Shown: one piece after another, positions 25,851-39,292 of the stretch
Position numbering within the stretch: position 1 is the stretch's first letter
Layout: every line of letters begins with the position of its first letter
Source: Pycnopodia helianthoides
Taxonomy: Eukaryota > Echinodermata > Asteroidea > Forcipulatida > Asteriidae
DNA length: 64,000 nucleotides
Assembly (NCBI GenBank): GCA_032158295.1
Contig: CM063251.1
Location: 20,341,433 to 20,405,432 of the forward strand
Direction of reading: 5' to 3'
Program-made: the position numbers and the translations under genes
Notes under the pieces: generated by a model
Seen by the model: only the letters and a program-made list of their open reading frames with translations
Databases searched by the model: none
What the model was told of the DNA's origin: nothing

Positions 25851-28800
25851 TCAGGGTATCGTTCTTAAAAAAAAAAATGTATTGTTTCAGTAAAATGTTT
25901 TTTTTGTTTTTTTTAATCAAACCACACCTTTCGTTTTGTTTTTTGATTGTTCCTACATTGTAATGATATACGTTAGTTCCACAATGACATACAGTCTTTT
26001 ACTTGCAGCCAATTAAACATTATTTGAATAATTAGTTGAGTCATCTTCAACCAGGTATTGACGGTTATTATGTTGCAGCTGGTGACATTTAAATAACTTT
26101 AACTAAAACAATTTCTGTTGGTGAAGAATAGAATTATACATTAAATGAATTCGTCACAACAGATGACATGTGTTGTAAATATTTGACATCAATTTATATA
26201 ATTGTGTAAAGTAAGTTACTGATAGATCAAGTTTAGATATTGTCTATACAAGTTTTTTCCCTGATTAATATTATGTAAATTCACCCGAGTAAACTCATTC
26301 GTATGAATTGGACAACGATATTTGTAAAATCGAAACTATCTTTTCGTGGTCGTCTTTTGCAGTTTTGGGTCTAAGGTGACAGGAAACTCTCACAATAAGA
26401 AATCAGCCAGTTTCACGGGTAATAATAATCCATTTTTTTGTGTAAATGAATTATTATTAGTTATTAGTATTTTGTCTTGTAAATGGTTACATGCATCGAT
26501 GGCCGAGTGCGTTCAGGATGAAACGTTCCAAACGAAGCCAAACTATATCTACTCATTTGCATAAACATGGCGCCATTAGTACTACATCTAGTTCTAAAGG
26601 ATCACTGTTCGATGAACAAAAACCCGCAACCCTACACACGGCCTTTTTTTCACATGATCATTTTGCTCATGGGTTTCCTAGTAACAATGCTAAATGTTGA
26701 CAGCTTCAGTACCGAGCCACTGGAGCAGGGAAGGGGTTGCATCTTTTAGAGTCAAAGATCACGTGTCGAAAATAGGTGTACCGGGTCGGAGCATGATCGG
26801 ATGTATCTGGGGTGTGACATTTGGTTGTCGTCTGACATTTAAGTCAACATTCTCAACGTATGCAGACGGGAAATAAAGGCAAATAAACAAAAGGAAACAT
26901 TATGGATGACCCACAAGCAGCCTGCCCCCAAGTTATGATTCACTTAGTCTACGGGGGAGATGTTAGTAAACACAAACAAAAGAACAATGACACCGCAACA
27001 AGTCTCCACACTTGTGCTATTTGTTGTGATTAACAAATACAATTTACAAGCTAAGTGATTGTGTTTGGTGGGTAGGCTGTTTCGTTAAAAGCAACAGTTT
27101 TCTAGCATAATACTTAAGACAACTTGCCCTGGCCATTTTCACCAAGACTCGACGTCAACTACGTGCCCCAAGCACGGGTGGGCCTCCATGGATGCAAGCC
27201 TTCGGTGAAAGCGGTCATTCAATGCTTACATTGTAATTTTAAAATGATAGTATTTCCTTCTCAATACATCTCTTTGATCTCTAAGATTGAAGTCGTCACT
27301 AAAATTAATGAAAATAACAATATTGATAACAATAAATAAAATATTAATAATAATGGGGACAAAAAAAATATACAAGCAAACGAAAATAAAGATCTTTTAC
27401 AAAGTCCAGGTTTGGGCCCAAAACAATTTTTGTTTCCATGCAGTCAAAAAGAAGTAAACAGAAATTCGCCCCTCCAACAGCACCGAAAGCAGGTGCTCCC
27501 ATAAAAGAAATGATTTTCCGCATACAGCCCGAGGCATATTGTCTGTCCGCTCAGTCACCGGGACAGGGGAGCTGCTTGACAACGCGGCTTAATTCGCTGT
27601 ACAAATTATTTACCAAGACCTTGTGACGTCTGTCAGCGGGGCGATTTGATTGTGCAACCCCGGCCTCTGAGGGTACTTGTTCCGCTGTGATAGCCAACGA
27701 GCACGCTGAAATACAAACCGGTAAATCTTTAAGGCCATCGGGCAATATTGGAAAACTTTAAAAGGTTTTCAATGATGACAGTTTAGACACTTAAAGATCA
27801 CGTTAGCAAACATGTTAATCCAAATTGATCGGTACATGACACAACTTAGGCCATTGGGCACTTTTTTGGAGAGGTATTTGGCTTATTTGAAGAGGGCACA
27901 CAATCAAAACCATTGCAACGTTCATTTTTATTCATCATCATTTTTATACAATATTACTTGTTTTTCAAGAATGATTATTAGTTACTCAGTTTTTCAACTT
28001 GTTACAGTAGGAAGGTGGAATTTCTTGCTTAGATATGGATATAATAACAAGTAGATGAGGGAGCAAACAATGCTTCAAAACGATCATGGACTCGGTGGGC
28101 TCGTTTCTAGGGAAATACAGAGTTTCATCGCATGGACGTGAACTTCTTACAATGATAATTCGTTGTCAGCGCATGCTGCGAAAAGTGAAATATATGGGTG
28201 ATTACAAAAATTAGATTTCATAGTGAACTACAGAAATGGCGTTACTAACATTAACACTTTATTTTTCTTTCTTAAAAAAAAAAAAAAAAAATGCAAATTC
28301 GCCCCGTAGGCCACTTCTTCGTAAGGGGCTACAAGAAGAAAATGTTTGGGATGAAATTTACCCAGGGGAGCTGAAGGTAGGAATTGATATTCCACTTAAA
28401 ACAGCCTAGATTGTAGGATGGAGGGAAACATGCACCAGGCAAGGAGTTCTAGAATAAAGCTGTTGGAACGAGTGGCTCCTGCAAACCGAGAGCCAAATCA
28501 AGTAGACGGCCCGTGAGCTGAGACGACTGACCGCCAGTGGTTCGTAGCGACGAGGGAACTAAGTGACATTCTTGACCCCCCAGCGTTATTTCATGTATTT
28601 GTGTTTTCCTTCAACAAACATTCTTAAAACTTCCATTGCCCTACAAGGTTTTTTAACAGAGTAGAAGCAAACATCAATCCAAGGTTTAATAATTGAGGAA
28701 TATAGTTGACTACCAAATTAAGAGTTAATGTACCAATAAAACTTTGTTTATCTGATTTTTTTTTAAATACGTGAATGCATTCAGATTTATCTGATTAAAA

Positions 28801-29785
28801 CCAACACTTTCTTCACTTGAGATTGGTATAAATGCCGCTGTTCCTCCTCCTCTCGTTTCCAGGAAGTCTATTTATATTTGTCCGTGCTGGGTTTATATAT
28901 AGCTCTATGGTTTGACAGGGCCACAGACCTAACTGGTGTCTGTCTTTAGTAAAATAAATCTTAGCTCTGTCTGCCACTGGCCCGTTATTTAATTCACCAC
29001 AGACCCGTATATTATGAGCGTTTTGAACCTACTGTGTAGCGTCTTGAAATTTATGACAAGACACAGTCTCGAGTCTCGGACCACCCCCAGACTTCTCATG
29101 ACCCTTGACATAATCCGGACATCGTTGCCCTAAGAAAAAAAAAACAGAAACAAAAACTGATGCTTAGTGTTCACATCAATGGTGTCAGACTCCTCCCCAC
29201 AGCCTCGCTTTGGGCCACGTCTGCATTAATGACAGTTCATAAATACCCGGGACATTCTGATTGGTCGAGAGGAGACCACATGGCCATGTTTAAAGGTGCA
29301 ATAGAAACACGATGCGATGTTTTTTAAACATACGCGTGGCGAGCAAGCTTACACAGGGGCTAATGTACGCGTAAAGCCCGATTCATACTTCCTGCAATTG
29401 CTTCGTGCGAAGCGAATTTTCTTGCGTCACAAGTGGAAGGGGAGTGCATACCGATTATTGCGTCACCAAACTTCGCGTCGCATTCGCATTCGCTTTTTTT
29501 GTCACAAAAAGAACATTTTGTTGTTGAAAGTGAATGAAAGAGTAGTGACTCGGTCATAACCGTATGTTTACAACCGGTAGGCTCGTGGCGAAACGACACA
29601 GGACCTCGCCTTCGGTCCTTTATGGCACGCCCACGACCTTGCCAGTTTTAAACGGAAGGTTGAGACCGAGTCACTACTCGTTATATTTCCTTAGTAACTC
29701 TTCAAGACATCAGACATATTCGGAGGGGGGGGGGGGTGGACATCAATTGGGGGAGTGGGGCGGTCCCCCCTCCAGTTACGCCAGT

Positions 29786-30087
29786 GACCAACAGACGAGC
29801 AGACCAACAGACGAGCAGACAACAGACGAGCAGACCAACAGACGAGCAGACCACAACAGACGAGCAGACCAACAGACGAGCAGACCAACAGACGAGCAGA
29901 CCAACAGACGAGCAGCAACAGACGAGAGACCAACAGACGAGCAGACCAACAGACGAGCAGACCAACAGACGAGCAGACCAACAGACGAGCAGACCAACAG
30001 ACGAGCAGACCAACAGACGGAGCAGACCAACAGACGAGCAGACCAACAGACGAGCAGACCAACAGACGAGCAGACCAACAGACGAGC
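29786..30087. repeat. 16-bp minisatellite, about 19 units
   Basis: About 19 units of GACCAACAGACGAGCA; most are 16 bp and a few have one- to four-base indels (for example near 29820, 29850 and 29915). Because 16 is not a multiple of 3, every frame reads the same 48-base cycle, and since that cycle has no stop on either strand the array is open in all six frames. Apparent proteins of 109-178 residues across it (RPTDEQTN-type or LLVCSSVG-type repeats) are therefore artefacts unless expression is shown. Confidence 0.95.
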
Positions 30088-30749
30088 AAACATCAACTGA
30101 GACAAACATTGAAGAAGATTTCAGACAACGTTCATATTTCTGGAGTTTACAACATGAAGAGAATACAAAAGTGACACGGGCCTATTTGTTTGTGGAAGTC
30201 GCCCTTCACAATGAACAAACGGCTACACTTTAGGTGAGGGCTACACGAAAGGCATAGACAAAGGAAAGTCTAGAGATCCCATGCTTTTTTAAGTACAAAC
30301 ATTGCATACCGCAAACAAAACTGCATCATTTTTCTAACCACAAAAGGGTTCATTTGCCAAATAACTACATTATACGTACTGTTTTTTGTTCGGTTCCCTG
30401 TTTACTTTGACTAGAAAATTATTTTATTTTTGTTGTTACAAAATGAATCACATTAATCATTCAAACACCAGTATGCCTACAAATCGTTGCTGATTTGCCG
30501 TCTCTCTAAAGTGGACAAATATTGAACAGTCTAGACCTAAATTATACTTGATTGTTATTTTCCCACAGGGGGGAAAAAAACAAGTAAGAGACAAAGTCTG
30601 AATCATTTTAACAGTGATTTGGTAAACACCGATAGATGTATTATTACAAAGATTGCCCTCTGTAGTAATGATACTGTCAGAACACCAGTTAAACGCCATT
30701 GCTCAACCCGGCCATTTAAATAACACTGCCCGCTTTCCTCCCGTCATTA

Positions 30750-31085
30750 AATTGCGCGCCAAAATCGATCGCGAGCGGGATTCAAAGCGAAAACAGGCGG
30801 GAAAGTACAGGGGGAAGTTCAGGGTGTTGGCGCGCGGGAAGAGTCACACGAGGAGGAGACGCCGGGCATGGGGGGAATGTTTGGACGATGATCGCGTGAG
30901 GATTAGAGGAAATCATGAACTATCCAAATACACCTCATGCACATGACGTCATTTGAGTGGGGCGCCCTCGCCTAGAGGTCAAAAGGAAGATGTTCATTGG
31001 CCAACCCTGTGCGCCCCGCGTACAAGTCTGTACGTTTCCGTTGTTTCATCATCGGTTTACCTCTAAGATGGCGGCTTGATGGGGT
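30750..31085 (+). promoter_or_regulatory. GC-rich promoter-like patch
   Basis: A CpG-rich island in AT-rich surroundings. It holds E2F-like sites (GCGCGCCAAAA at 30754-30764, GGCGGGAAA at 30797-30805, TTGGCGCGCGGGAA at 30827-30840), a CRE (TGACGTCA, 30944-30951), an inverted CCAAT box (ATTGG, 30996-31000) and a YY1-type AAGATGGCGGC (31065-31075) near its right edge. No TATA box is seen. In animal promoters the YY1 motif often lies just downstream of the start in the sense orientation, so rightward transcription toward mir-10 is my inference. Overlapping Arg-rich open frames are probably GC-driven. Confidence 0.45.
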
Positions 31086-32654
31086 CTCTTGAATTTTGGA
31101 GTTGATGACTAGAAACAGTCTACAAAAATAATATCAGTGTTTTTAATGTTTTGTCTTCGTCTTCTTTTTTTAGTTTACATGATTACAGGTTTAGCATCTG
31201 AGGTATCAGGAACACAGTATAAAAATAAAATACAAAATATGGTGAAACATTTTTAAATATTAAAGCCTCCTGTAAAAAGTTTGTACTTGTTCTAATATCA
31301 TGAAGTCAATTTGGTCAAATGTTGGGCCCATTCTTAAATTTCCGAAACAGTCTTTCTTCTTTTTTACTAACAGTTTTAAGGCCACAGGGATTTGCAAACA
31401 TACGAATTGAGTTCATAAAGCTGAGCAATCTGAACGAAGTGTCTCAGACAAGTAGACTATTTCCTGTTTGTTTGCATTGGAATGAGGATATACTATAAAC
31501 AAATTTATTTGATACAAATTAGTTATTCACTTATATGATATTTTAAAAAAATATTAAAAAAATGATTAAAGTCCATTTTATAATTATTGACCGAGGATAA
31601 GAACAAATTAAATTCAAAACTTCAAAAAGCAAGCTTTGATTAGATGTTCTTGTCTCACAGTGCTACCGCTACACAAACCACCTTTTATTTTACTCAACTA
31701 CATAATACACAAAGCGAGTTAAAAAATGCATCTTTCGTCGTCGTGCATTGTTTTGTCCCTCTACGATCTCTTCTGGCCAAACATTGCCCGCTCGTTGATT
31801 TAGATATGAAATTATAATGGAGTATAAATAAATAAAGACAACTTTGAGTGTTGAGGGGACGGTATGTGCTCCCGGCACCGTTAAATTACACCGCCTCCCG
31901 AGTCTCGCTCGACTACGGGTGCAATGGGGCGCACAAGCCCCTTGGATTGACGGGGGGGGGGGGGGGGCATGCAGCCACTCTGTCGGATACAAATCGCTGA
32001 GTTTCCAGGTATGCGGTTGTATTGTTATCTTCGATGGAAATATTAAGGAGAAACAACAATCTGAAGGTTGTTACAAGACCGTTTAATCATTCATTGACAG
32101 AAACAAGAATTTTATGGAAATCTATATTTTAAAACCATGAAAATGTTGACGTCATCGTCCCAAATGTTCACAATTTCTTGATCGTTTTAAATAATTTTCA
32201 AGACGCCGGTCCACTTCGCATTTCTCTTGTTATCCCCTCCCCTTCCCGGAGTTGTTTATAACATGTGCACCCATTTACGTTACCAAACTCATCAAACGGC
32301 CAACCATGATGGCAGTTCTCTCTGTTAATCAAAAGCAAACATGTACAACCTCGTACTCAGCTATTCGATCATTTGCTAACCCCGAATTACCCCCCCTCCC
32401 CTCCACACACACCCCTTCATTGATATTCAAGACAAGGGGAAGCCTCCGAAGTGGCATCTTGAACCAGCGAGCTGATAAGTCCACCCTCCCAATTTTCCCC
32501 GTTACGATTAGAACACGACCACTAGGGAGTAATTTAACTCGCGCACTAACACCTCTATTTGACGAGCTTTACAAAGGTGCCGCATTTTTTGCAGAATGCA
32601 CGCCATAGAACGAAACGCGGTTAAAGGGGTATTAAGAACAAGAAAGGTATAATT

Positions 32655-32962
32655 ACATGTCATAACTAAGACTTATATTTCATAACAATAAGTTAGCATA
32701 GGTCATAACTATTAGCATACCAGGTAAGTCATAATTATGATTTGTGTCAATAAAGTCAAACTGACATATTATTTCTGAGATATATATAATGTTAATTATT
32801 ATATAAATCATAATTGTAAGTCATAATTATGACTTGTATCAATTAGGTCATAATGGCAAATAAAAATCGTATTTATGAGATATATCTCATTTTCGTAAGT
32901 ATACAAGTAATAATAATGAATTTTACTATAAGTCATAATTGCGAGATATAAGTCATAATTTT
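32655..32962. repeat. Degenerate TCATAATTATGA-type repeat
   Basis: An AT-rich stretch in which GTCATAA and its complement recur about ten times, often as palindromes such as AAGTCATAATTATGACTT. Unit length is irregular, so it is an old or imperfect tandem repeat. Confidence 0.65.
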
Positions 32963-33627
32963 GAATATCACTGTTTCTTCCTCTCCATCATTGTCTCTTA
33001 AACGCTTCAATACCATGGATTTGAGACTGGGAGAGAAACCAATGATCAGGTATCTTTTGCAGTTTTCAATTAGATTCTATAGTCATTCACTGCTGTGTGA
33101 AAAGGAAACTAGACATGATGACTCGATCGAACACACACGTCTTACTTTATCGGAGGCGCCGTATGACGTCCGGATACTAAACATGACCGGAACACTGTCT
33201 GTAAACAAGGCAAAGACTCACGCAGTCTGGTTCCTTTGTTACTTTGTCACCTAAAACATTTCGGACCAATGAAACCGATCTAATTAATAATTCAACAGTT
33301 TCAAAGACCACGCGAACTTTGCACGTCACAGTCATTTTAGTCGACTCGGCAATGAAACAAAGACAACTCTAATGCCAGATGTCTTTATTAAAAACAAAAT
33401 GTTGCTCTTTGTTTTGCCAACTCTTGGATGTTTCACCGTCGAGCGATGAAACTGCGAACCGGAGAAAGCAGAGTGGGATTAAAGCTCTGTCTTTGTCTAT
33501 ACCGGCCGATTCATCAAACAACGGTAATGCAGCATCGCGGTGTTCACATGGTGCATTATCAATGTATGTTTCCATAATCATGCATCCAATCTTCTGATCA
33601 TTAATCTCAGGATTCAGAGCTTACTCC

Positions 33628-33670
33628 CCCCCCCCCCCACACACACACACTTCTCTCTCTCTCTCTCTCG
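33628..33670. repeat. Compound (C)n(AC)n(TC)n microsatellite
   Basis: Poly-C, then alternating AC, then alternating CT, in one uninterrupted low-complexity block. Confidence 0.85.
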
Positions 33671-35974
33671 TTGTGAATTGTTAACCTGTCCCCAGACCAG
33701 GTGCAGCGTACACTACGGAGAAAACGCACATTATGCTCATTTATCCTCTGAACTTACACCATTGATGGAAGAGTACATTCAGAGCCAATGTTCGGTCCAT
33801 CTTGTAATTCAAATTGTGCGTGGTTCAGGTTCATGGAGCCAGTGTCACCTTATAAAAATATATAAGCCCTAAACCTTATGGAGTGTGTAATGCAAATGTT
33901 CGACATCTAAAGCAAATTGATATTTTCGTCGTAGAAAAGATCTCGATATTGGTGGCCCGAAAACATCTTCTACTCTAAAACAGGCCCATAGGTAAGTCAA
34001 TTAAAAATGTACCGCTCCCAAAAACTCCTGTGTTAGGCGTGGCGTGTTGTAAACGGTATCCTCACTGTTGGATCTCTACAGTTTGTGTATGTACAAGCCG
34101 TGCTTTTGAAATCGGTGGTTACGGGTTCAAATCCAACCTACGTATTGATAACAGAATAGCTTCAATCTTTCGCTTTCTCAAATCTCTTTTCACCGCAATG
34201 TTCATTGGTCATCCGGATTGTGACGACCGTCCACAGGACTTGTTGTTAAGAGTGTCTTCCATACCATCTTGTCAATCCATTGGTTTTCGATAGTTCAATC
34301 CACGTGTAAAGATAACATGCCCGTCACTAATCCAACGATGGCTGACAGACCACTACAAATCATGAATCAAATAACTTCAGCCAGTTTTGTAGTTTGATCT
34401 ATTCTATAAAAAAAAAAATTAAAAAAAAAGAAAAAAAAAATCATGGACTCGATCATCCACACGGTCTTCCCTGCTAATGTCTAAATTCCACTGTCAACTG
34501 ATAGGGCCCTGGTGAATTGACACAAAGGCTAAAACAATTACATGCAGTACCGCTTGGTCTATATTCTAAGGACCATTTAGCTAATGTATGGTATAAATTC
34601 ATTTGGTATTTGACTTATGGGCTTCAAATGTGGCTTATATAAATTATCCGTGTCCTCCCTCTCTCTCTTTCTCGTTGGATGATTTGTAGCTGGGGATGTT
34701 TTATGCAAATTATTTACCTCCCTGATCGCCTGTATGGCTTAAAGGTGAAGTACAGTTTACATTCTGAGGACCACTTTGATTTCCTCGATGCTATTTAATG
34801 TATCGTCCCCGTACTTATTGAAATAGTGAAGTGGTAATAATTTTGAGGAAACAAAAATACTGGGATCTGCCCTACTGTTTGTAACTTCAAACGTTACACT
34901 GGGCAGTAGTTAACTTGCCTCTAATGGGGCGGGGTTTGGGGGTATTCATTTTAATTCACTAATAATATTAGAAGAGCATGAGCTTGTTTCTTATTCAAGA
35001 GACCCGTGCTTTTCTCGAACATTTTATTTTATTGTGTTGCATGACTCAAACAAACATTTCCTTGAAGATGGTTAACATTTCTGACAAACTTATCTGCATA
35101 CCAATAACTACATCCACGTGTCAAGTAGAATTTTAGATTTAGAATAAGGACAATTTCTATCTTTGACAAATACTAAACTGACCAAGCACATGTTTCTGGC
35201 TCTCTTTGAGAAATCAAAGTCAAAAACAAAATCATTCGTTTGAACATAATTTAAACAACAAATAAAACTGTTTCCGAATATTTTCCATCTAGTTTTAAGT
35301 CCCAAGTTAAAGATGCTGGATATACATGTTTCCAATACGTGTGACCTGTAAACCCCCGAAAAGCTTCAAGCATTGAAATATTTACACCCAGAGCACAGCA
35401 CTGAAGAACACCAACGAAGAAACAGTTGGTGACCAGCGGATGGAATTCATCGCAATCTGAAATCAGACGCGTTACTCCTGCAAGATGTCTGCCGTGAATT
35501 TATGGCCAATGGAGGGCGACTCGGGTGACATGAACAGTCACATAAATTCTCCACCGAAAGAAAAAAAAGTGAGAAATTACGAGAAGGCTGGTGAAACGCG
35601 ATGTCAAATGAGTCTTTGAGTTCGTTAACCAGTCGGTTATTGTCAGGCAAGAGAAAACACCTGTTTGGAGAAGGAAATTGTCGAAATGGGATGTGATTTG
35701 AAAATCTTAACGATGACATCTTAATGTGTTTTTAAAGCAACTTAAGTGTTACATTACAATTGGGAAAGAATAGTAAAAAAATACTACGTAACATAGGGGT
35801 AATGGTAAAATCAGGCATGCTGATCATTTTCTCGTTTTGGGTTTCCTAGATGTTCCATTGTAAATTGAACAACGCAGTACACAGTCTTGATGTGCCTGGC
35901 ACTTTCCTCAATCTTTTGTTGACAAACTGCAGTTGCATGCCTGCAGAAGATGGTACTTCGTCGTTTTCTGTTTG

Positions 35975-36062
35975 TGCAAACGACGACATAAACAACAACG
36001 GCAACGACAACGATGAAGACGATGACAACGACGACGTCAACGACAATGACAATGACAACGAA
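35975..36062. repeat. Imperfect GAC/AAC-rich repeat
   Basis: A run of GACAAC, GATGAC and AACGAC triplet pairs which on the + strand reads as an Asp/Asn-rich tail of a 71-codon open frame. The composition is that of a degenerate trinucleotide/hexanucleotide repeat, not of a recognised protein. Confidence 0.7.
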
Positions 36063-36181
36063 TAAAACAGCAACACAGACACGATGTTAAACCAAGTTTT
36101 TAAACAACATCGACGACACAATGTTCAACTTTTAAATGTGGAAAATAGATCATTAATAAATATATATATATATACAAAAGA

Positions 36182-36353
36182 TGATTAATTGCCTGACGTT
36201 TCGACCCTAGCACAGTCTTTCTCGGAGGATAACGGATAGCATAGAATTAGCTGTAAGCAAACTGCTTACTGACCAAAATGACCTATGGTATGATGCGCAC
36301 CAATGGTTAATGACCTGATGTTTCGACCCTCAGTAGAATCTTTCTCGAAGGCT
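36182..36353 (+). repeat. Two direct copies of a TTTCGACCCT repeat
   Basis: A roughly 50-bp motif (GCCTGACGTTTCGACCCT ... GTCTTTCTCGGAGG) at about 36182-36232 recurs at about 36304-36353 with substitutions. This string is common in dispersed animal foldback repeats; complete element ends are not visible. Confidence 0.6.
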
Positions 36354-37410
36354 AAATAAAATACATGTACACTTTTCGTTGACACAAAACTTGAACCGAA
36401 TTATTAAAGAACAGCAGTCCCTCTCTCCTGTTTGTACCATATTATATCGAAATAAAACTTTAAACAAATATTTCATTGTTCCGTGAATTATGTATTGTGT
36501 CTGAGTTCATGGATTGATTCAGGATTAGGTATCCTCGCGTATACTTTTGTCTTTATCCGCAGTACTCAAATTGTTGATGATCCTCTTTCCAGTCTACTCC
36601 AAGTCTTAGAGTAATCACTCAGAACGCTGATTTATTAAAACCTTCAAAAAAAACCTTTTTCCGGAAAAGCAAGAGGTAATCCTAAAACAGTACAGAGAGG
36701 ATTTCATCTACAAGAAGATTTATCCATGGTCAAAATATGGGAGGTTGTTTAGTGTGCGAAGATAAGACGGCGCTAAATATTAAACGAATCCATTTTTAAG
36801 AAGATTTCACTCTTTCGCCAACAAGGTCTCCTTGGTGTTTGCATGGCCTTGCTTTTTTTGTCAGACGCCGTCTTCTCTAGGTTTGGTCCAGTGAATTGCA
36901 GTACAACCCCAGCCTGCATGATTTATCCACTATTTTGCATCCATCAATCTTTCAGCGAGCTCTCTACGTGCTTTGCCTGTGGATTGAAGACCAAGGGACG
37001 AGGCAGTCGCGTTGGAGGCCAACGTACCTTCTGTTAGGTTAATGGCCGACGTCTGACGACGAAGTTTGACCGACCTTTGATGATTTCACACAGAGAGAAT
37101 GACTCTATTTTATGTTAATTCAAAAATGTTGTCCATCGCTTCAGTGTCAATGAGGTTCCAGTGTAATTAATTAGTTACCATTGTCATTGTCGACATTATA
37201 AGCTTTGTCTTCACAGTGTTGTTTATTGCCCTTCTAACTTCATCCCTTTGTTTCTTGTTGTTTATTATTCAACCTGCGTGTCACATGACATCATCATTGT
37301 CATCAAGATAATGTTCACTCACTGTACGTTCCCTCCTCATGTCTCCCCTATTGTTACCTAATCCTTTGTAACGGTACTCGTACAAGCTAGCTTCATTCTC
37401 CTCACCCTCC

Positions 37411-37602
37411 TGGGCCCACTTTCATAGAGCTGCTTAAGCAAAAAAATATTGCTTAAAAATTTCTGCTAAGCAATAAGCAGGATACCAGTCACAAATTGTA
37501 CTTGTGATATGGTATTTTGGCTGGTTACCTTATTCTGGTAAGCATAAATATTTTGTGCTTAGCTACTTTTTGTGCTTAAGCAGCTCTATGAAATTGGGCC
37601 CA
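37411..37602. mobile_element. Foldback MITE, GGGCCCA / AGAGCTGCTTAAGCA ends
   Basis: A 192-bp element with inverted ends TGGGCCCACTTTCATAGAGC and the near complement CTCTATGAAATTGGGCCCA. Internally it carries ATAAGCAGGATACCAGTC and TTTTGGCTGGTTACC. A partial relative is at 52793-52937 and a short fragment at 55453-55503. Confidence 0.88.
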
Positions 37603-37685
37603 GACTTTTTCCCTACCCCCCTCCCAATACACACACACACGTCTATCTTCCAGTGTATGTTGCTGATCAACTCGTGCAGAATCGT

Positions 37686-37699
37686 CCCCCCCCCCCCCC
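37686..37699. repeat. Poly-C tract
   Basis: Fourteen consecutive C. It is one of many long C or G runs in the window. Confidence 0.9.
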
Positions 37700-37764
37700 A
37701 TCACATTTTCCTTATACTTTAATCACAATAAATTAAGTCTTCGGCTGTTACAAGGGAACAACAG

Positions 37765-38052
37765 CAACTTGTTACTCCTGAAGGAACCCATTTTCAAGCG
37801 AACTTGGGGTGCAAGATCTTTTTCTGTAGCGGAGCCCCCGTATTTTGGAATTCTCTGCCACTTAAACTTAGATCCTGCCACTGTTTATCTAAATTTAAAT
37901 CTCTGCTTAAAATGTATCTTATGTCACAGGTTTTTTGATAATTCATTTCACTGTTTCACCTTCTTTCTGTTTGTTTTACTGCGCCTTGAGCACCCAGCAG
38001 GGTGGATATGTGCGCATTACAAGTCCCTTTATTATTATTTATTATTATTTAC
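37765..38052 (+). pseudogene. LINE 3' end with RT C-terminal remnant
   Basis: The reading frame contains GARSFSVAEPPYFGILCHL and then LNLCLKCIL, a decayed form of the SVAAPRLWNSLP...LKTYL signature at the C terminus of CR1/L2-like reverse transcriptases. It is followed by a 3' UTR ending in a (TTATTA)n tail at about 38025-38052, typical of such retrotransposons. All upstream catalytic sequence is missing. This is a second remnant of the type seen at 15970. Confidence 0.65.
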
Positions 38053-38054
38053 AG

Positions 38055-38215
38055 TAAAGAAACCTGAGGGAGTATACCGCTGTGCCTCAGTCATGCTACG
38101 CTCAGTTATAGAGCATCTGCCCGGAGGGTCGGGGGTCTTGGGTTCCAGTCCCAATGAGGACCATTTGATTTTTCTCTCATTCCCATGTTTGGTTATTTCA
38201 CTTCTATGGTGATTA
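38055..38215 (+). mobile_element. tRNA-derived SINE
   Basis: CTCAGTTATAGAGCATCTGC matches an A box and GGGTTCCAGTCCC matches a B box, with spacing consistent with an internal Pol III promoter. A canonical tRNA cloverleaf cannot be drawn. It sits directly after the tail of the LINE fragment, perhaps inserted into it. Confidence 0.55.
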
Positions 38216-39275
38216 GGCATTGTGTTAGTAAAGAACAAGTGGAGTCAAGCTTCGAACAACCTAATGAATAGGATAACTTCCAGCCAACTATTTCTTAGGG
38301 TGTAAGTGCATAGAGTCACTAGCCTCCACGCGGACAGAATGTAAACGTACTTGTTCGGGGAGAGTTACTAAGATTTCAGAAAGAAAAAAAATCCCCTATC
38401 ATTTCAATTTGTTTAGATAACTTACTTGAAATTTTCCCCGTAGATTAGGATCGGAATTGGGTTTGCATTATCGCCGTTTAAGTATTTAATAAGTAGTTTG
38501 AGAAAACGTAATCGACTGGAATTTATGTCTCGTGATAAAACAAATAAGTTGGAATTGTATTCAGAAAATATATTGCTTTTTTATTATTTTAAATTAAATA
38601 ATATACGAATAATATATCACATGCATATCTGTGGTTTTATTGTCAGGCAATATTATTTATCTCTACAATTTAAATGGTTGAACTATACCATTCTGCTTTT
38701 ATGGTTTATATTGAGTGAAATCATTGTGATTAGGAAGTCAACGCAATTCTCAAATTTTATTGTTATATCACATCAATGACTGATTCGATACCCCCCCCCC
38801 TGAATTTATTTACATTCAGCACATGATTTGCAGATGTTTGCATTCTAATGGGGAAAAAAACCTGCACTCAACAAATATTTAGATTGAAATCATTGTAATG
38901 CATTTTTAAGTTTATGCGTTAAAACCGATCGTACGATGTTTCAATTTCGTCCGTTTCTAGCCGAAGATACATGCATCAGCTGCTCCGATTCTCATGGTCC
39001 TCGCAGTGGAGATTGCAGCCGTTAAAGATGATCAGCAGACGGTATCATCTCGGGTAGAGGGACACGCTGCAAACAGTAGAGTTATTCAGCGAAGCCTCAC
39101 ACAATGCCCCAAGGCTTGTTTCTGTCGGTCCGTCTCCCTCCGCTATTTTGTTCTTTGTATACCGGGTCTACCTCAATGCTTTATTATCGGGTGCGTTCTG
39201 ATGTCTGCCGCGCAGGTCTGACATGGGACTGATGTGGTTTTAGGCAGTCCACTGATCAGGTTGTTGCTTTGTTCA

Positions 39276-39292
39276 GGGGGGGGGGGGGGGTG
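39276..39292 (+). repeat. Poly-G tract
   Basis: About 13 consecutive G followed by further G-rich sequence. Confidence 0.85.

Noticed and set aside
29564..30233. Protein-coding gene of up to 178 residues with RPTDEQTN repeats
   Set aside because: The frame is open only because the 16-bp repeat lacks stops in every phase on both strands; flanking sequence shows no coding signature.
30653..30946. Arg-rich 97-residue protein
   Set aside because: No recognisable domain. The frame follows CpG-rich promoter-like DNA and starts in AT-rich sequence.
34030..34140. tRNA gene with B box GGGTTCAAATCCAACC
   Set aside because: A B-box-like string is present, but no matching A box or cloverleaf stems could be drawn.
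35850..36065. Asp/Asn-rich 71-residue protein
   Set aside because: The acidic tail comes from an imperfect GAC/AAC repeat and there is no conserved N-terminal part.
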